A stretch of DNA of 64,000 nt from Pacificitalea sp040119125 (GCA_040119125.1 JBEDTR010000007.1:277883-341882), one strand, 5' to 3'; numbered from the stretch's first letter, positions 18,174 through 27,157 are shown. The notes: generated from the sequence alone by a model not told the origin. Program-made: numbers and translations.

Positions 18174-18495
18174 AGGAATCAAGGAGGACGTGGCGCAAGC
18201 AGGCCCCGCTTTGGCGCAAACCGACACGCAAGGGTTGTGAGCGACCGGAGGCGCGCGCAAAAAAAGGCCGGCCCGAAGGCCGGCCAGAGTGACGCAGGAA
18301 AGGCCGAATTCTCAAACGGAGCGAGCGGTCGGCCTGTCGCTTCCCTGCCTCAAGCTGAGGAGTAACTTTACTTAGACGGGAATGTTCGCCTGTCCAGCCT
18401 TCCGGCCAAAGGAATCTTGTTGGGATGGAAGTTTTTGCACGCGGACCGCGCCACCGAGATTGCAAAACGGGATGGGAAAGCCGGGGGAGGATGTC
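18174..18495. other. Intergenic region between siderophore receptor promoter and tRNA-Leu
   Basis: No credible gene. It holds the tRNA-Leu terminator (18259-18285) and otherwise unremarkable sequence with short frames lacking ribosome-binding sites or typical codon use. Confidence 0.6.
18259..18285 (-). terminator. Intrinsic terminator downstream of tRNA-Leu
   Basis: Two 8-bp GGCCGGCC arms (18266-18273 and 18278-18285) close a CGAA loop. On the minus strand seven T residues follow (18259-18265). It lies about 210 bp beyond the tRNA 3' end, so the primary tRNA transcript would carry a long trailer. Confidence 0.75.
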
Positions 18496-18581
18496 TGGTG
18501 CGGGCGGCCGGACTCGAACCGGCACGGGCATTTGCCCAGGGCATTTTAAGTGCCATGCGTCTACCATTCCGCCACGCCCGC
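18496..18581 (-). tRNA. tRNA-Leu (UAA)
   Basis: On the minus strand the 86-nt sequence folds as a class II tRNA: acceptor stem GCGGGCG/CGCCCGC, anticodon loop CTTAAAA (anticodon UAA), a long variable arm GGGCAAATGCCC, and a T arm with GGTTCGAGTCC. The CCA end is encoded (18496-18498). UUA is a rare leucine codon in GC-rich genomes. Confidence 0.97.
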
Positions 18582-18594
18582 GACAGACACTGCG

Positions 18595-18623
18595 TGACTA
18601 GGCGATCAGATCGCGGCTGACAA
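18595..18623 (-). promoter_or_regulatory. Possible tRNA-Leu promoter
   Basis: On the minus strand TTGTCA (18618-18623) and TAGTCA (18595-18600) are spaced by 17 bp, placing a start site about 7 nt before the tRNA 5' end. The -35 is good and the -10 weak. Confidence 0.35.
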
Positions 18624-18669
18624 GCAGGCGCGGCTTGACCGGCCCCGCGCCGCGCCGCAGGGTCGCGGC

Positions 18670-19395
18670 ATGTTTCCAATCCGTGACCACAACCCGTCAA
18701 GCCGCACCCCGTGGGTGACCTACACGCTGATCGCGATTAACGTGGCGGTGTTCCTGTCCTATTGGGGGTTGATGGATCAACCACGGGTCATGTCGGTGAT
18801 CTACGCCCGCTGGGCGCTGATCCCGGCGATCGCAGATCAGGCGCCGCTCGGCTTTGTCACCTCGATGTTCCTGCATGGCGGGCTGATGCATCTGGCTGGG
18901 AACATGCTGTTTTTGTGGATCTTCGGTGACAATCTGGAGGATGAACTCGGCCCGCTGCGGTATCTGGGCTTCTATCTTGCCTCCGGTGTGCTGGCCTCGC
19001 TTGCGCATGTGCTCAGCGCGCCGGACAGCCCGGTGCCGCTGGTTGGCGCGTCCGGGGCCATTGCCGGGGTGATGGGGGGCTATCTGCTGCTATTTCCACG
19101 CGCCAAGGTGGATGTGCTGTTCATCTTTGTGATCTTCTTCAAGATCTGGCCCCTGCCCGCTTGGTTCGTTCTGGGTGCGTGGTTCGGGCTGCAACTGTTC
19201 AGCGGCGCCGCGCTTCTGGGCAGCGGGGTCGCCTACTGGGCGCATGTGGGCGGGTTCCTCGCGGGGATGGTGTTTTGCGTGCCGCTGTGGCTGCGCCGGG
19301 GTGGGCCGCGCTATTGGCAGCGCACCCACGGCCACCCGCCCCATGCCGCCGCGCAATATCGGCGCAGCCCCATACCAAAAGTGCCCCGCCGTTAG
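18670..19395 (+). CDS. Rhomboid-family intramembrane serine protease
   Basis: A 241-residue, six-helix membrane protein. The rhomboid catalytic dyad is visible: Ser128 in GASGAIAG and His192 in YWAHVGGFLAG. His74 and Asn78 in HLAGNMLFLW would form the oxyanion-site residues. Rhomboids cleave transmembrane proteins within the membrane; substrates here are unknown. GCAGGG upstream may be the ribosome-binding site. It points away from tRNA-Leu and converges with the inositol monophosphatase gene; the shared hairpin overlaps its stop codon. Confidence 0.92.
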   Translation: MFPIRDHNPSSRTPWVTYTLIAINVAVFLSYWGLMDQPRVMSVIYARWALIPAIADQAPLGFVTSMFLHGGLMHLAGNMLFLWIFGDNLEDELGPLRYLGFYLASGVLASLAHVLSAPDSPVPLVGASGAIAGVMGGYLLLFPRAKVDVLFIFVIFFKIWPLPAWFVLGAWFGLQLFSGAALLGSGVAYWAHVGGFLAGMVFCVPLWLRRGGPRYWQRTHGHPPHAAAQYRRSPIPKVPRR

Positions 19396-19406
19396 GCAGG
19401 GCACTT
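19379..19406. terminator. Hairpin between convergent rhomboid and suhB genes
   Basis: AAGTGCCC-C-GCC pairs with GGC-A-GGGCACTT around GTTA with one mismatch. It includes the rhomboid stop codon. It is flanked by AAAA on the left and lacks a long T tract on the right, so it would act best for the minus-strand gene. Confidence 0.5.
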
Positions 19407-19438
19407 GTCAAATGTCAGAAGCGATGCCCGCCGCGCGC

Positions 19439-20227
19439 TCAGCGCTGGCGGATCGTCTTGGCAAATGCGTCGAACACGTCGGAATTGCCCGCGATGATAT
19501 GGCCATTTTCCAGCAGGTTCTGATCTTCGCGGATCGGCTGCACCCAGCCACCCGCTTCGCGCACCAAGATCACGCCAGCGGCGATATCCCATGCGTTCAA
19601 GCCCCGCTCCCAATAGCCATCGTAGCGCCCTGCGGCGACATAGGCGAGGTCCAGAGACGCCGCGCCCCAGCGCCGCACACCGGCACAAACCGGCAGCAGG
19701 CGACCGAAATCCTGCAATGTCGCAGGCAGGTAGGGCTTCGATGCGAACGGCACGCCGGTGGCAAAGATGCTCTCGATCATCTGATGGCGGCCCGACACGC
19801 GCAGGCGGCTTTCATTCAGCCACGCGCCGGAGCCTTTTTCCGCGTAGAACATCTCGTCCTTGGCCGCGTCGAAGACGACACCGGCGACGATCTCGCCTTT
19901 ATGTTCCAGCGCGATCGAGATGGCCCAATGCGGCAGGCCGTGGAGGAAATTCGTTGTGCCGTCGAGCGGATCGACGATCCAGCGCCGGGTCGGGTCCTGC
20001 CCGTCCTCGCCGCCGCCCTCTTCGCCCAGCCAGCCATAGCTCGGGCGGGCGCCCATCAGCTCGGCCTTGATGATATCTTCGGCGGCGGTGTCGGCACGGG
20101 ACACAAAATCGCCGGGGCCCTTGCGGGCCACCTGAAGATTTTCCACCTCGCGGAAATCCTTGACGAGGCTGCGCCCGGCCTTGCGGGCCGCTTTGATCAT
20201 GACGTTGAGGTTCGCGCTGCCCTGCAT
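19439..20227 (-). CDS. suhB: Inositol-1-monophosphatase family protein
   Basis: A 262-residue Mg-dependent phosphatase of the IMPase/SuhB family. The metal-binding motif is WIVDPLDGTTNF, with the second aspartate in NAWDIAAGVIL near residue 215. Family members hydrolyse inositol monophosphate or related sugar phosphates, and E. coli SuhB also acts in ribosome biogenesis; which applies here is unknown. AAAGGAG lies upstream of the ATG at 20227. A longer open frame reaching 20320 has no such signal. Confidence 0.9.
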   Translation of the reverse strand: MQGSANLNVMIKAARKAGRSLVKDFREVENLQVARKGPGDFVSRADTAAEDIIKAELMGARPSYGWLGEEGGGEDGQDPTRRWIVDPLDGTTNFLHGLPHWAISIALEHKGEIVAGVVFDAAKDEMFYAEKGSGAWLNESRLRVSGRHQMIESIFATGVPFASKPYLPATLQDFGRLLPVCAGVRRWGAASLDLAYVAAGRYDGYWERGLNAWDIAAGVILVREAGGWVQPIREDQNLLENGHIIAGNSDVFDAFAKTIRQR

Positions 20228-20596
20228 GGCGGAGGCTCCTTTTGACAGGCCGCGCGTATAGCCCGTCCCGCGCCGAAGGAAAAGGCGCTTTGCAGCTATT
20301 TCGCGCGACAATGCTGGCATGACCCGCCCTGCCCGTCGCGGGGCGCGCTCTTGGCCCGTCCCTGACGCCTATCGCTGATGCCCGTCCCTAAGCCTATCCC
20401 TGATGCTGGACCCGGATACCGTGCCCCGTCCCGGTAGCCCTCCATTCCGTGCGGACGCGCCCGCGCCCTGTCACCCGAAGGCCACCCGAACCCCGCTGCC
20501 TGATCGCGTCCCGATTGCACCCGCCCTATCTATACGGCTAGAGCAGGCACAGGCCGGGCGCACCCCGCTGCCCGCCGCCCCGCGCAAGAGGCCCCC
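20228..20596. other. Intergenic region with a tandem duplication
   Basis: Divergent spacer between suhB and the AbrB-type gene. It holds an imperfect 26-bp tandem repeat (20355-20405). No credible gene or clear promoter was recognised. Confidence 0.5.
20355..20405. repeat. Imperfect 26-bp tandem repeat, two copies
   Basis: CCCGTCCCTGACGCCTATCG (start of copy 1, 20355-20380) is followed at once by a 25-bp copy (20381-20405) with three differences (C deleted, G to A, G to C). It lies in non-coding sequence and looks like a recent local duplication. Confidence 0.7.
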
Positions 20597-21661
20597 ATGA
20601 CCCCACATCCCCATTGGCATCGTTTTGCGCTTGGCCTCGCCATTGGTGGCACTTGCGGCTGGCTCGCGTCCTTTGTCGGGATGCCGCTGCCATGGATGCT
20701 GGGGGCGATGCTGGGCAATGTGATCGCGGCCCTGCTGGGCCTGCCCATCGCAGGCTCGGTCAAGGCGCGGCTGGCGGTGATCCCGATCATCGGCGTGATG
20801 CTGGGCTCAGGCTTTCACCCGGGTCTGATTTCCCAAGTGCCGGCATGGTCATTCACGCTGCTCATGCTGGCGCCCTATATCGTCGTCGCGGCGGTCTGCA
20901 CCAACCTGCTCTATCGGCGGGTCGGTCGCTATGATCCGGTGACGTCGTTCTTCTGCGCCCTGCCCGGCGGGTTGAACGAAATGCTGATCCTCGGCGTCGA
21001 GGCGGGTGGCGACGCGCGCAAGATCGCATTGGCGCATGGCAGCCGGGTGTTTCTGGTCATCAGCTTCGTCGTCTTTTTCTATGGCACCATGTTCGACATG
21101 CAAACCGGCGGCGGCTCGGGGGGCGGGGCACGACCGCAAACCGGGTTGGCAGAGTTGAGCCCGCAGGATTGGCTGATTCTAGGCGCCTGCGCGGTGATCG
21201 GTGCTTGGGCCGGGCCAAAGCTGCGCCTGCCCGCGGGGCCGATGCTGGGCCCGATGATCCTGTCGGCGCTCGCGCATCTGACCGGCATCGTGGAGACCGC
21301 CCCGCCCACAGTGCTGGTCAATGGCGCGCAGGTGGTGATCGGCACCATGATCGGCAGCCGTTTTGCCGGATCGAAACTGGCAGAGATCGGCCGCGACCTT
21401 GGGCTGGGCGTGGCATCGGCGCTGATAATGATCGCGATTGCGGTGGTGTTTGCACAGGTGGTCGCGGCGGTAACGGGGCAAAGCCCGGCGGGCGTGTTTC
21501 TCGCCTTCTCCCCCGGCGGGTTGACCGAAATGAGCCTGCTGGCCTTCGCGATCGGACAGGACATCGCCTATGTCTCGATCGCCCATATCAGCCGCATCGT
21601 GCTTATCATCTTCTCGACCCCGTTTGTCTGGCGGAGGATGGCCTCACGGCGTCGACCGTGA
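20597..21661 (+). CDS. AbrB-family integral membrane protein
   Basis: A 354-residue hydrophobic protein with about ten membrane segments. It has the duplicated AbrB_dup architecture (COG3180): LPGGLNEMLILG in the first half mirrors SPGGLTEMSLLA in the second. The name comes from old annotations and does not mean a DNA-binding AbrB. Its function is not established. AGAGG precedes the ATG. The last 18 bp overlap the convergent LysR gene. Confidence 0.85.
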   Translation: MTPHPHWHRFALGLAIGGTCGWLASFVGMPLPWMLGAMLGNVIAALLGLPIAGSVKARLAVIPIIGVMLGSGFHPGLISQVPAWSFTLLMLAPYIVVAAVCTNLLYRRVGRYDPVTSFFCALPGGLNEMLILGVEAGGDARKIALAHGSRVFLVISFVVFFYGTMFDMQTGGGSGGGARPQTGLAELSPQDWLILGACAVIGAWAGPKLRLPAGPMLGPMILSALAHLTGIVETAPPTVLVNGAQVVIGTMIGSRFAGSKLAEIGRDLGLGVASALIMIAIAVVFAQVVAAVTGQSPAGVFLAFSPGGLTEMSLLAFAIGQDIAYVSIAHISRIVLIIFSTPFVWRRMASRRRP

Positions 21662-22567
21662 AAACCCGCGCTGAAGCTTCAACGGCTCGGTCCGTGCCAG
21701 TTTCAGCACGTTGGACATGAACGGCTTGCGCGTGTCCTCGTTGCGCGTCGCGGCATAAAGGCGTTTCGTCAGCCCGGTCTCGGTCAACTTGCGCGTGACG
21801 TAATCGGAATTGTAGCGCACCTCGCGCACCACCCAATCGGGCAGCACCGCGACCCCGCGATTGGACGCGACCAACAATAATATAACGGCGGTCAATTCCA
21901 CCTGCCGCAGGGCGCGCGGCTCCACCTTCGCCGGGGTCAGAAGCTCGGTGAACACATCAAGCCGGGCGCGTTCCACCGGATAGGTGATCAGCGTCTCCTC
22001 GCGAAAATCCTCAGCCGTGATCCAGTCCTTGGCCGCCAGCGGATGGCGCGCCGAGGCGACAAATACCGGCTCGTAGTCAAAAAGCGGGGTGAAATCGACG
22101 CCTGGCAGGGTTTCGGGATCGGAACTGACCACCAGATCGACTTCTTCGCGCTGCAATGCAGGCAGCGCGCCAAAGGCCAGACCGGGGCGGATGTCGACAT
22201 CCACTTCGGGCCATGCCTTGCGAAACTCCTCCAGCACGGGAAACAGCCATTCAAAACAGGCGTGGCATTCGATGGCGATATGCAGCCGTCCTGATTTGCC
22301 CGCGCGCAGGTTGGAAAATTCTTCCTCCAGCGCCGCGACCTCGGGCAGGATCTTCTCGGCGGTGCGCAATAGGCGCTGACCGGCCGCAGACAGGCGCATC
22401 GGCTTGGACCGGCGCACGAACAGCTCGACCCCGGCCTGATCCTCAAGCCCCTTGATCTGGTGACTCAGCGCCGATTGCGTGATATTCAACTGGTCTGCCG
22501 CCTTTGCCAGACCGCCGGCCTCGTGGATCGCCTTGATGGTCCGCAGGTGCCGGAACTCTATATGCAT
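21644..22567 (-). CDS. metR: LysR-family regulator, probable MetR
   Basis: A 307-residue LysR-type regulator: N-terminal winged helix (LAKAADQLNITQSALSHQIK, residues 20-39) and a C-terminal effector-binding domain. Sequence style and divergent position next to metF match MetR, which activates methionine genes with homocysteine as co-effector. A 26-bp pseudo-palindrome lies just upstream of its start. The 3' end overlaps the convergent AbrB-type gene by 18 bp. Confidence 0.88.
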   Translation of the reverse strand: MHIEFRHLRTIKAIHEAGGLAKAADQLNITQSALSHQIKGLEDQAGVELFVRRSKPMRLSAAGQRLLRTAEKILPEVAALEEEFSNLRAGKSGRLHIAIECHACFEWLFPVLEEFRKAWPEVDVDIRPGLAFGALPALQREEVDLVVSSDPETLPGVDFTPLFDYEPVFVASARHPLAAKDWITAEDFREETLITYPVERARLDVFTELLTPAKVEPRALRQVELTAVILLLVASNRGVAVLPDWVVREVRYNSDYVTRKLTETGLTKRLYAATRNEDTRKPFMSNVLKLARTEPLKLQRGFSRSTP

Positions 22568-22572
22568 CGAGA

Positions 22573-22598
22573 CTCATGACCTTCTTGAAGATTATGAG
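22573..22598. promoter_or_regulatory. Candidate MetR binding site between metR and metF
   Basis: A 26-bp interrupted palindrome from CTCAT (22573) to ATGAG (22598) with CTTC/GAAG at its centre; 10 of 13 half-site positions match. A LysR-type regulator with a divergent target normally binds such a site here. Confidence 0.55.
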
Positions 22599-22656
22599 TT
22601 TGTCTCAGTTTTGGACTTATGCGACAAGCGCCAACCGTTAGATAGGACCAGACGCC

Positions 22657-23553
22657 ATGACCGCCGATCAGAGCCAGACCCGCCCCGACGCGCCGCGCGT
22701 GTCGTTCGAATTCTTCCCGCCGAAGACGCTTCAGGCGTCCTTCCGGCTGTGGGATACCGTTCAGGCGCTGGCCCCGCTCAACCCCGAATTTGTGTCCGTG
22801 ACCTATGGCGCCGGTGGCACCACCCGGAAGCTGACCCATGAGGCCGTCGACGCGATCCATAAGAATTCCGGCCTGACGGTGGCCGCGCATCTGACCTGTG
22901 TGGAAGCGACCCGCGAAGAAACGCTGGAGATCGCGCGCAGCTATCTGGCGGCAGGCGTGCGCGATATCGTGGCTCTGCGCGGCGATCCGCCCAAGGGTCA
23001 GGGCAGCTTCACCGCGCATCCCGACGGGTTTGCCGACAGCTGCGAATTGATCGCGGCGCTGAAGGAAACCGGCGATTTCCGCATTCGTGTCGGCGCCTAT
23101 CCCGACACCCATCCCGAAGCCGCCAATGCCGATGCCGATGTGGCCTGGCTGAAGCGTAAGATTGACGCCGGGGCCGATGCCGCGATCACGCAGTTCTTCT
23201 TTGAGAGCGACGCGTTTTTCCGCTACCGCGACCGCTGCGACAAGGCCGGGATCACCGCCCCGATCCTGCCCGGCATCCTGCCGATCGAGAATTGGAAAAG
23301 CGCGCGCCGCTTTGCGGCCTCCTGCGGGACCGTGATCCCCAGCTGGATGGATGACGCCTTTGACACCGCCGCCGAGAATGGCAGCGAGGACGAGACCGCG
23401 ACCCGCATCGCCACCGAGATGTGCGAGACCCTGCGCGCGGGCGGTGTGGACGATCTGCATTTCTACACGCTGAACCGGCCCACCCTGACCCGTGACATCT
23501 GTCTGGCGCTGGGGGTCGAGGCGAAACCCGACACGCTGGGCCAAGTGGCCTGA
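22657..23553 (+). CDS. metF: 5,10-methylenetetrahydrofolate reductase
   Basis: A 298-residue TIM-barrel flavoenzyme that reduces methylene-tetrahydrofolate to methyl-tetrahydrofolate for methionine synthesis. Family signatures are SFEFFPPKT near the N-terminus (catalytic Glu), VTYGAGGT, AHLTC and ALRGDPP. Length is normal. It is divergent from metR, which probably controls it. Confidence 0.95.
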   Translation: MTADQSQTRPDAPRVSFEFFPPKTLQASFRLWDTVQALAPLNPEFVSVTYGAGGTTRKLTHEAVDAIHKNSGLTVAAHLTCVEATREETLEIARSYLAAGVRDIVALRGDPPKGQGSFTAHPDGFADSCELIAALKETGDFRIRVGAYPDTHPEAANADADVAWLKRKIDAGADAAITQFFFESDAFFRYRDRCDKAGITAPILPGILPIENWKSARRFAASCGTVIPSWMDDAFDTAAENGSEDETATRIATEMCETLRAGGVDDLHFYTLNRPTLTRDICLALGVEAKPDTLGQVA

Positions 23554-23614
23554 CGTCGCGGGGGCACCCCTGCCCGTCCGCTTGCGGCGCGTATTATCGC
23601 AAATTGAAATTCGG

Positions 23615-23638
23615 CCCGCGTCATGGCGCCGGGTTTTT
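23615..23638 (+). terminator. Probable metF terminator
   Basis: CCCGCG (23615-23620) pairs with CGCCGGG (23627-23633), with one bulged C, around TCATGG, followed by five T residues. It lies 61 bp after the metF stop. Confidence 0.5.
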
Positions 23639-23650
23639 CATGTCTCGGGG

Positions 23651-24118
23651 TCAGGATGCGCCAAGCGGCCCCGGCAGGCGTTCTTCGCTCAGCAGCACAT
23701 TGGCTTCGACCTCGCCCACACCGGGCAGGGTCATGATCCGGCGCCGCAGCACGCGCTCGAAATCCGGCAGGTCGCGGGCGATGATGCGCAGCCGGTAGTC
23801 ATAAAGCCCCAGCACATGCTCCACCACCTGCACCTCGGGAATGGCGGTCACGGCGCGCTCGAAATCCTCAAGGCTGACGCGGCCTTTGGTTGCCAGCTTC
23901 ACGCCCAGAAATACCGTGACGCCAAAACCGAGCCGCCCGGCATCGAGACGCAACCGCCGTCCCTTCAGCACGCCGGCCTCCTCCAGCCGCCGGATGCGAC
24001 GCCATGTGGCGGGCTGGCTCAGCCCCAACTCCCGCCCCAGCGCGCCCGCGGAGCGCGTCGCATCCGCCGCCAGCGCGCGCAGGATGGCAAGGTCCGTGGC
24101 GTCGGCCTCGAAGCTCAT
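23651..24118 (-). CDS. Lrp/AsnC-family regulator (second of pair)
   Basis: A 155-residue Lrp/AsnC protein: N-terminal helix-turn-helix (residues about 20-50, GRELGLSQPATWRRIRRLEE) and a C-terminal RAM/ligand-binding domain. Its ATG overlaps the stop of the upstream Lrp gene by 4 bp (ATGA), so the two should be co-translated and may form hetero-oligomers. The effector is likely an amino acid but is not identifiable. Confidence 0.88.
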   Translation of the reverse strand: MSFEADATDLAILRALAADATRSAGALGRELGLSQPATWRRIRRLEEAGVLKGRRLRLDAGRLGFGVTVFLGVKLATKGRVSLEDFERAVTAIPEVQVVEHVLGLYDYRLRIIARDLPDFERVLRRRIMTLPGVGEVEANVLLSEERLPGPLGAS

Positions 24119-24576
24119 AGCGGCAGGCTTTCGTCGCTGCGGATCGTGGCCACATGCATCAGCGGTTCAATATCGGCGATATGCGGCAGGCCCAGAATGC
24201 GACTGCGATAGACCTCCATGTAGTGGGTCATGTCTCGCGCGATCACCAGCAGCCGGACATCGGTGCGCCCGAGGAAAGTTTGGAGTTCCAGCACTTCGGG
24301 CAGGGCTCGGGCGGCGGCGATGAATTCGTCAAAGGCCAGACGCTGGGTCTTGTCCAGCGTCACCCGCAGCGAGACCTGCACCGCATAGCCCAGAGCCGCC
24401 CAATCGATCACCCGCTCCTGTCCCTGTATGATGCCCGCGGCGCGCATCTTCTCCAGCCGCCGCCAACAGGCCCCGGCGGAGACATTCGCCCGTTCGGACA
24501 ATGCGGCGACGGTCAGCTCCGGTTCTGCCTGATACTGGCGCAGGATGCGCCGATCCGTGTCATCGAGCATGACCAT
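24115..24576 (-). CDS. Lrp/AsnC-family regulator (first of pair), divergent from ilvC
   Basis: A 153-residue Lrp/AsnC protein with an N-terminal helix-turn-helix (LSERANVSAGACWRRLEK) and a C-terminal RAM domain. It is divergent from ilvC across an AT-rich 152-bp gap holding a 16-bp inverted repeat. It is therefore a candidate regulator of branched-chain amino acid synthesis, by analogy with Lrp control of ilv genes. Confidence 0.88.
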   Translation of the reverse strand: MVMLDDTDRRILRQYQAEPELTVAALSERANVSAGACWRRLEKMRAAGIIQGQERVIDWAALGYAVQVSLRVTLDKTQRLAFDEFIAAARALPEVLELQTFLGRTDVRLLVIARDMTHYMEVYRSRILGLPHIADIEPLMHVATIRSDESLPL

Positions 24577-24595
24577 CTCGCTTAATCTTCATTTG

Positions 24596-24611
24596 GAGAA
24601 TAGATTTTCTC
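24596..24611. promoter_or_regulatory. Inverted repeat between Lrp gene pair and ilvC
   Basis: GAGAA (24596-24600) and TTCTC (24607-24611) flank TAGATT. It sits 20 bp upstream of the Lrp start in an AT-rich patch, a plausible Lrp-type site. Confidence 0.35.
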
Positions 24612-24728
24612 ATAAACAGGGAGAACTGTCAAAAAACGAAAACCATTCGCTTTGCCATTTGCCTATTGTGCAGGCCAGAGATAGGTGGCGGCACATCACG
24701 AGGACCGCCTCAACGAAGGAGAGCGAAC

Positions 24729-25751
24729 ATGCGCGTCTATTACGATCGCGATTGCGACATTAACCTGATCAAAGACAAGAAGGTCGCCATTCTCGGCTAT
24801 GGCAGCCAGGGCCACGCCCATGCGCTGAACCTGCGCGATTCCGGCGCGAAGAACCTTGTCGTCGCCCTGCGCGAAGGCTCTGCCTCCGCCAAGAAAGCCG
24901 AAGGCGAAGGCCTGAAGGTCATGGGGATCGCCGAAGCCGCTGCTTGGTGTGACGTGATCATGTTCACCATGCCCGATGAGTTGCAGGCCGAGACCTATAA
25001 GAAATACGTCCATGACAACCTGCGCGAAGGCGCGGCGATTGCCTTCGCCCACGGCCTGAACGTGCATTTCGGCCTGATCGAGCCGAAGCCCGGCGTTGAC
25101 GTCATCATGATGGCCCCCAAAGGCCCCGGCCACACCGTGCGCGGCGAATACACTAAAGGCGGCGGCGTGCCCTGCCTTGTCGCCGTGCATCAGGACGCCA
25201 CCGGCCGCGCGCTGGAACTGGGCCTGTCCTATTGCTCCGCCATCGGTGGCGGCCGCTCCGGCATCATCGAGACCAACTTCCGCGAGGAATGCGAAACCGA
25301 CCTGTTCGGTGAGCAGGCTGTGCTGTGTGGCGGTCTGGTCGAACTGATCCGCATGGGCTTTGAGACGCTGGTCGAGGCCGGTTACGCCCCCGAGATGGCC
25401 TATTTCGAGTGCCTGCACGAGGTGAAGCTGATCGTGGACCTGATCTACGAAGGCGGCATCGCCAACATGAACTACTCGATCTCGAACACTGCCGAATATG
25501 GCGAGTATGTTTCCGGTCCCCGGATCCTGCCCTACGATGAGACCAAAGCCCGCATGAAAGCGGTCCTGACCGATATTCAGAACGGCAAGTTCGTGCGTGA
25601 CTTCATGCAGGAAAACACCGTGGGTCAGCCGTCGTTCAAGGCCACGCGCCGCAACAATGACGAGCACCAGATCGAGAAAGTCGGCGCCGAGCTGCGCGGC
25701 ATGATGCCGTGGATCTCTGCCGGCAAGATGGTCGACAAAGAAAAGAACTGA
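24729..25751 (+). CDS. ilvC: Ketol-acid reductoisomerase (NADP+)
   Basis: A 340-residue class I (short) KARI that isomerises and reduces acetolactate in valine, leucine and isoleucine synthesis. The nucleotide-binding loop GYGSQGHAHA is near residue 25, and acidic Mg ligands lie in the C-terminal knotted domain (ETDLFGEQ, CLHEVKLI). AAGGAGAG lies just upstream of the ATG at 24729; a longer frame from 24666 has no signal. A strong terminator follows. Confidence 0.97.
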   Translation: MRVYYDRDCDINLIKDKKVAILGYGSQGHAHALNLRDSGAKNLVVALREGSASAKKAEGEGLKVMGIAEAAAWCDVIMFTMPDELQAETYKKYVHDNLREGAAIAFAHGLNVHFGLIEPKPGVDVIMMAPKGPGHTVRGEYTKGGGVPCLVAVHQDATGRALELGLSYCSAIGGGRSGIIETNFREECETDLFGEQAVLCGGLVELIRMGFETLVEAGYAPEMAYFECLHEVKLIVDLIYEGGIANMNYSISNTAEYGEYVSGPRILPYDETKARMKAVLTDIQNGKFVRDFMQENTVGQPSFKATRRNNDEHQIEKVGAELRGMMPWISAGKMVDKEKN

Positions 25752-25792
25752 TCCTTCGGGATTGTTAGCGGCCCGGTTCGGGTCGGTGGATC

Positions 25793-25824
25793 AGCCCGGA
25801 GCGCCAGCGCGCTCCGGGCTTTTT
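25793..25824 (+). terminator. ilvC intrinsic terminator
   Basis: A perfect 12-bp stem (25793-25804 with 25809-25820) closes a CAGC loop, followed by a run of T to 25824. Confidence 0.9.
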
Positions 25825-25960
25825 CGTGGCCGCATGCGCCCCCTCACGCCTGACCGGATGTCGCGAGGTCGTGGTGATCGCCGGGCTGGACGCCGCCCGC
25901 CTCGATGCCTAACGGTTGAGTACGAACGTCCCGCCTGACCGCTGCCGCATCGGAGCTTCC

Positions 25961-26962
25961 ATGACCCCAGCCACCGAAGGACCACAGATCGCCCGCCTCG
26001 ACTGGATCATGGTCGCTGTGCTGGGTTTCGTCTGGGGCTCGACCTTCATGGTCACCGAACTGGCGCTGGAGGGGATGCCCCCGTTCTGGGTGGCATTCAT
26101 CCGGCTGTTTTTTGCCGCCGTTCCGATGCTGTCGGTCTGGGGGCTTAGCAGCAGGCGGCTTGCGCTCGACCCGGCCAACCCGCCCGCGTTTCGCGCGGTG
26201 ATGCTCGCCGGGGCGCTGAGCTCCGCGATCCCGTTTCTGCTGCTGTCTTGGGCGCAGCAATATGTGACGTCCGGCCTGGCCGGAACGGCGATGGCTGCGG
26301 TTACGCTGATCGTGCTGCCGCTGGCGCATTTCCTGGTGCCGGGAGAGCGGCTCACCGGACGCAAGGCGCTGGGTGTTCTGGTGGGGTTCGGGGGCGTGCT
26401 GCTTTTGATCGGCGGGGACGCCTTTGCCAGCACCGGCGCCCGGTTCGAGACGTGGGGGCGCATCGCCTGCCTTGGTGCGGCGGTCTGCTACGCGGTCAAC
26501 GCCATCACCATCCGCCGCATGCCGCCCATCGATCCGCTGGGGCTGACGGCGCTGATGATGCTGTCGGCGTCGTTGATCGTGTTGCCGATTGCGCTGATCT
26601 TTGAAGGGGTGCCCCCGATGCCCGACGCCCGCACCGTCGCCGCGTTGTTGACGCTCGGGCTGGTCTCAACCGCGGCAATGAACCTGCTGCGTGTGCTGGT
26701 GATCCGCCGCGCGGGGCCGAGCTTCCTGACGCTGGTGAATTATCAGGTGCCGCTCTGGTCGGTGGTGATGGGGGTGGTGATCCTGAACGAGCCGGTGCCG
26801 CCGACGCTGCTCAGCGCGCTGGCCCTGATCCTCGCCGGTGTGGCGCTAAGCCAGTGGCAGGCGCTGCGGGTGCTGCTGCTGCGCCGTCGCAGGCCGGGAT
26901 TGGGCGTCACGCCCACGGCGCAGGCGACGGCCCGGCAGGTGCGGCTGCGCGACAACGACTAG
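25961..26962 (+). CDS. EamA/DMT-family transporter
   Basis: A 333-residue membrane protein with ten hydrophobic segments in two EamA repeats; WGSTFMVTELAL in the first segment is typical. Members export amino acids or other metabolites; the substrate here is unknown. GGAG lies just before the ATG at 25961, so this start is preferred over an in-frame start at 25916. The C-terminal tail is short and basic. Confidence 0.87.
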   Translation: MTPATEGPQIARLDWIMVAVLGFVWGSTFMVTELALEGMPPFWVAFIRLFFAAVPMLSVWGLSSRRLALDPANPPAFRAVMLAGALSSAIPFLLLSWAQQYVTSGLAGTAMAAVTLIVLPLAHFLVPGERLTGRKALGVLVGFGGVLLLIGGDAFASTGARFETWGRIACLGAAVCYAVNAITIRRMPPIDPLGLTALMMLSASLIVLPIALIFEGVPPMPDARTVAALLTLGLVSTAAMNLLRVLVIRRAGPSFLTLVNYQVPLWSVVMGVVILNEPVPPTLLSALALILAGVALSQWQALRVLLLRRRRPGLGVTPTAQATARQVRLRDND

Positions 26963-27157
26963 GCTGGGGGGGGCCGTAGCGCCGGGGCCAAGTTTCAGTC
27001 CGATCCTGACTGCAATCCGGTGACCTGCCCGTGAGATGGCACTGCGACGGTTGAACAGCGTGCTTCCCGGTGACGCCTTCGCACGGAAATCAGCACGAGA
27101 TGGCAAAGCCCCCGCCCGCTGGAATCGGCTTAGCAGTGTGAGGTGTCACTCCCCCGA

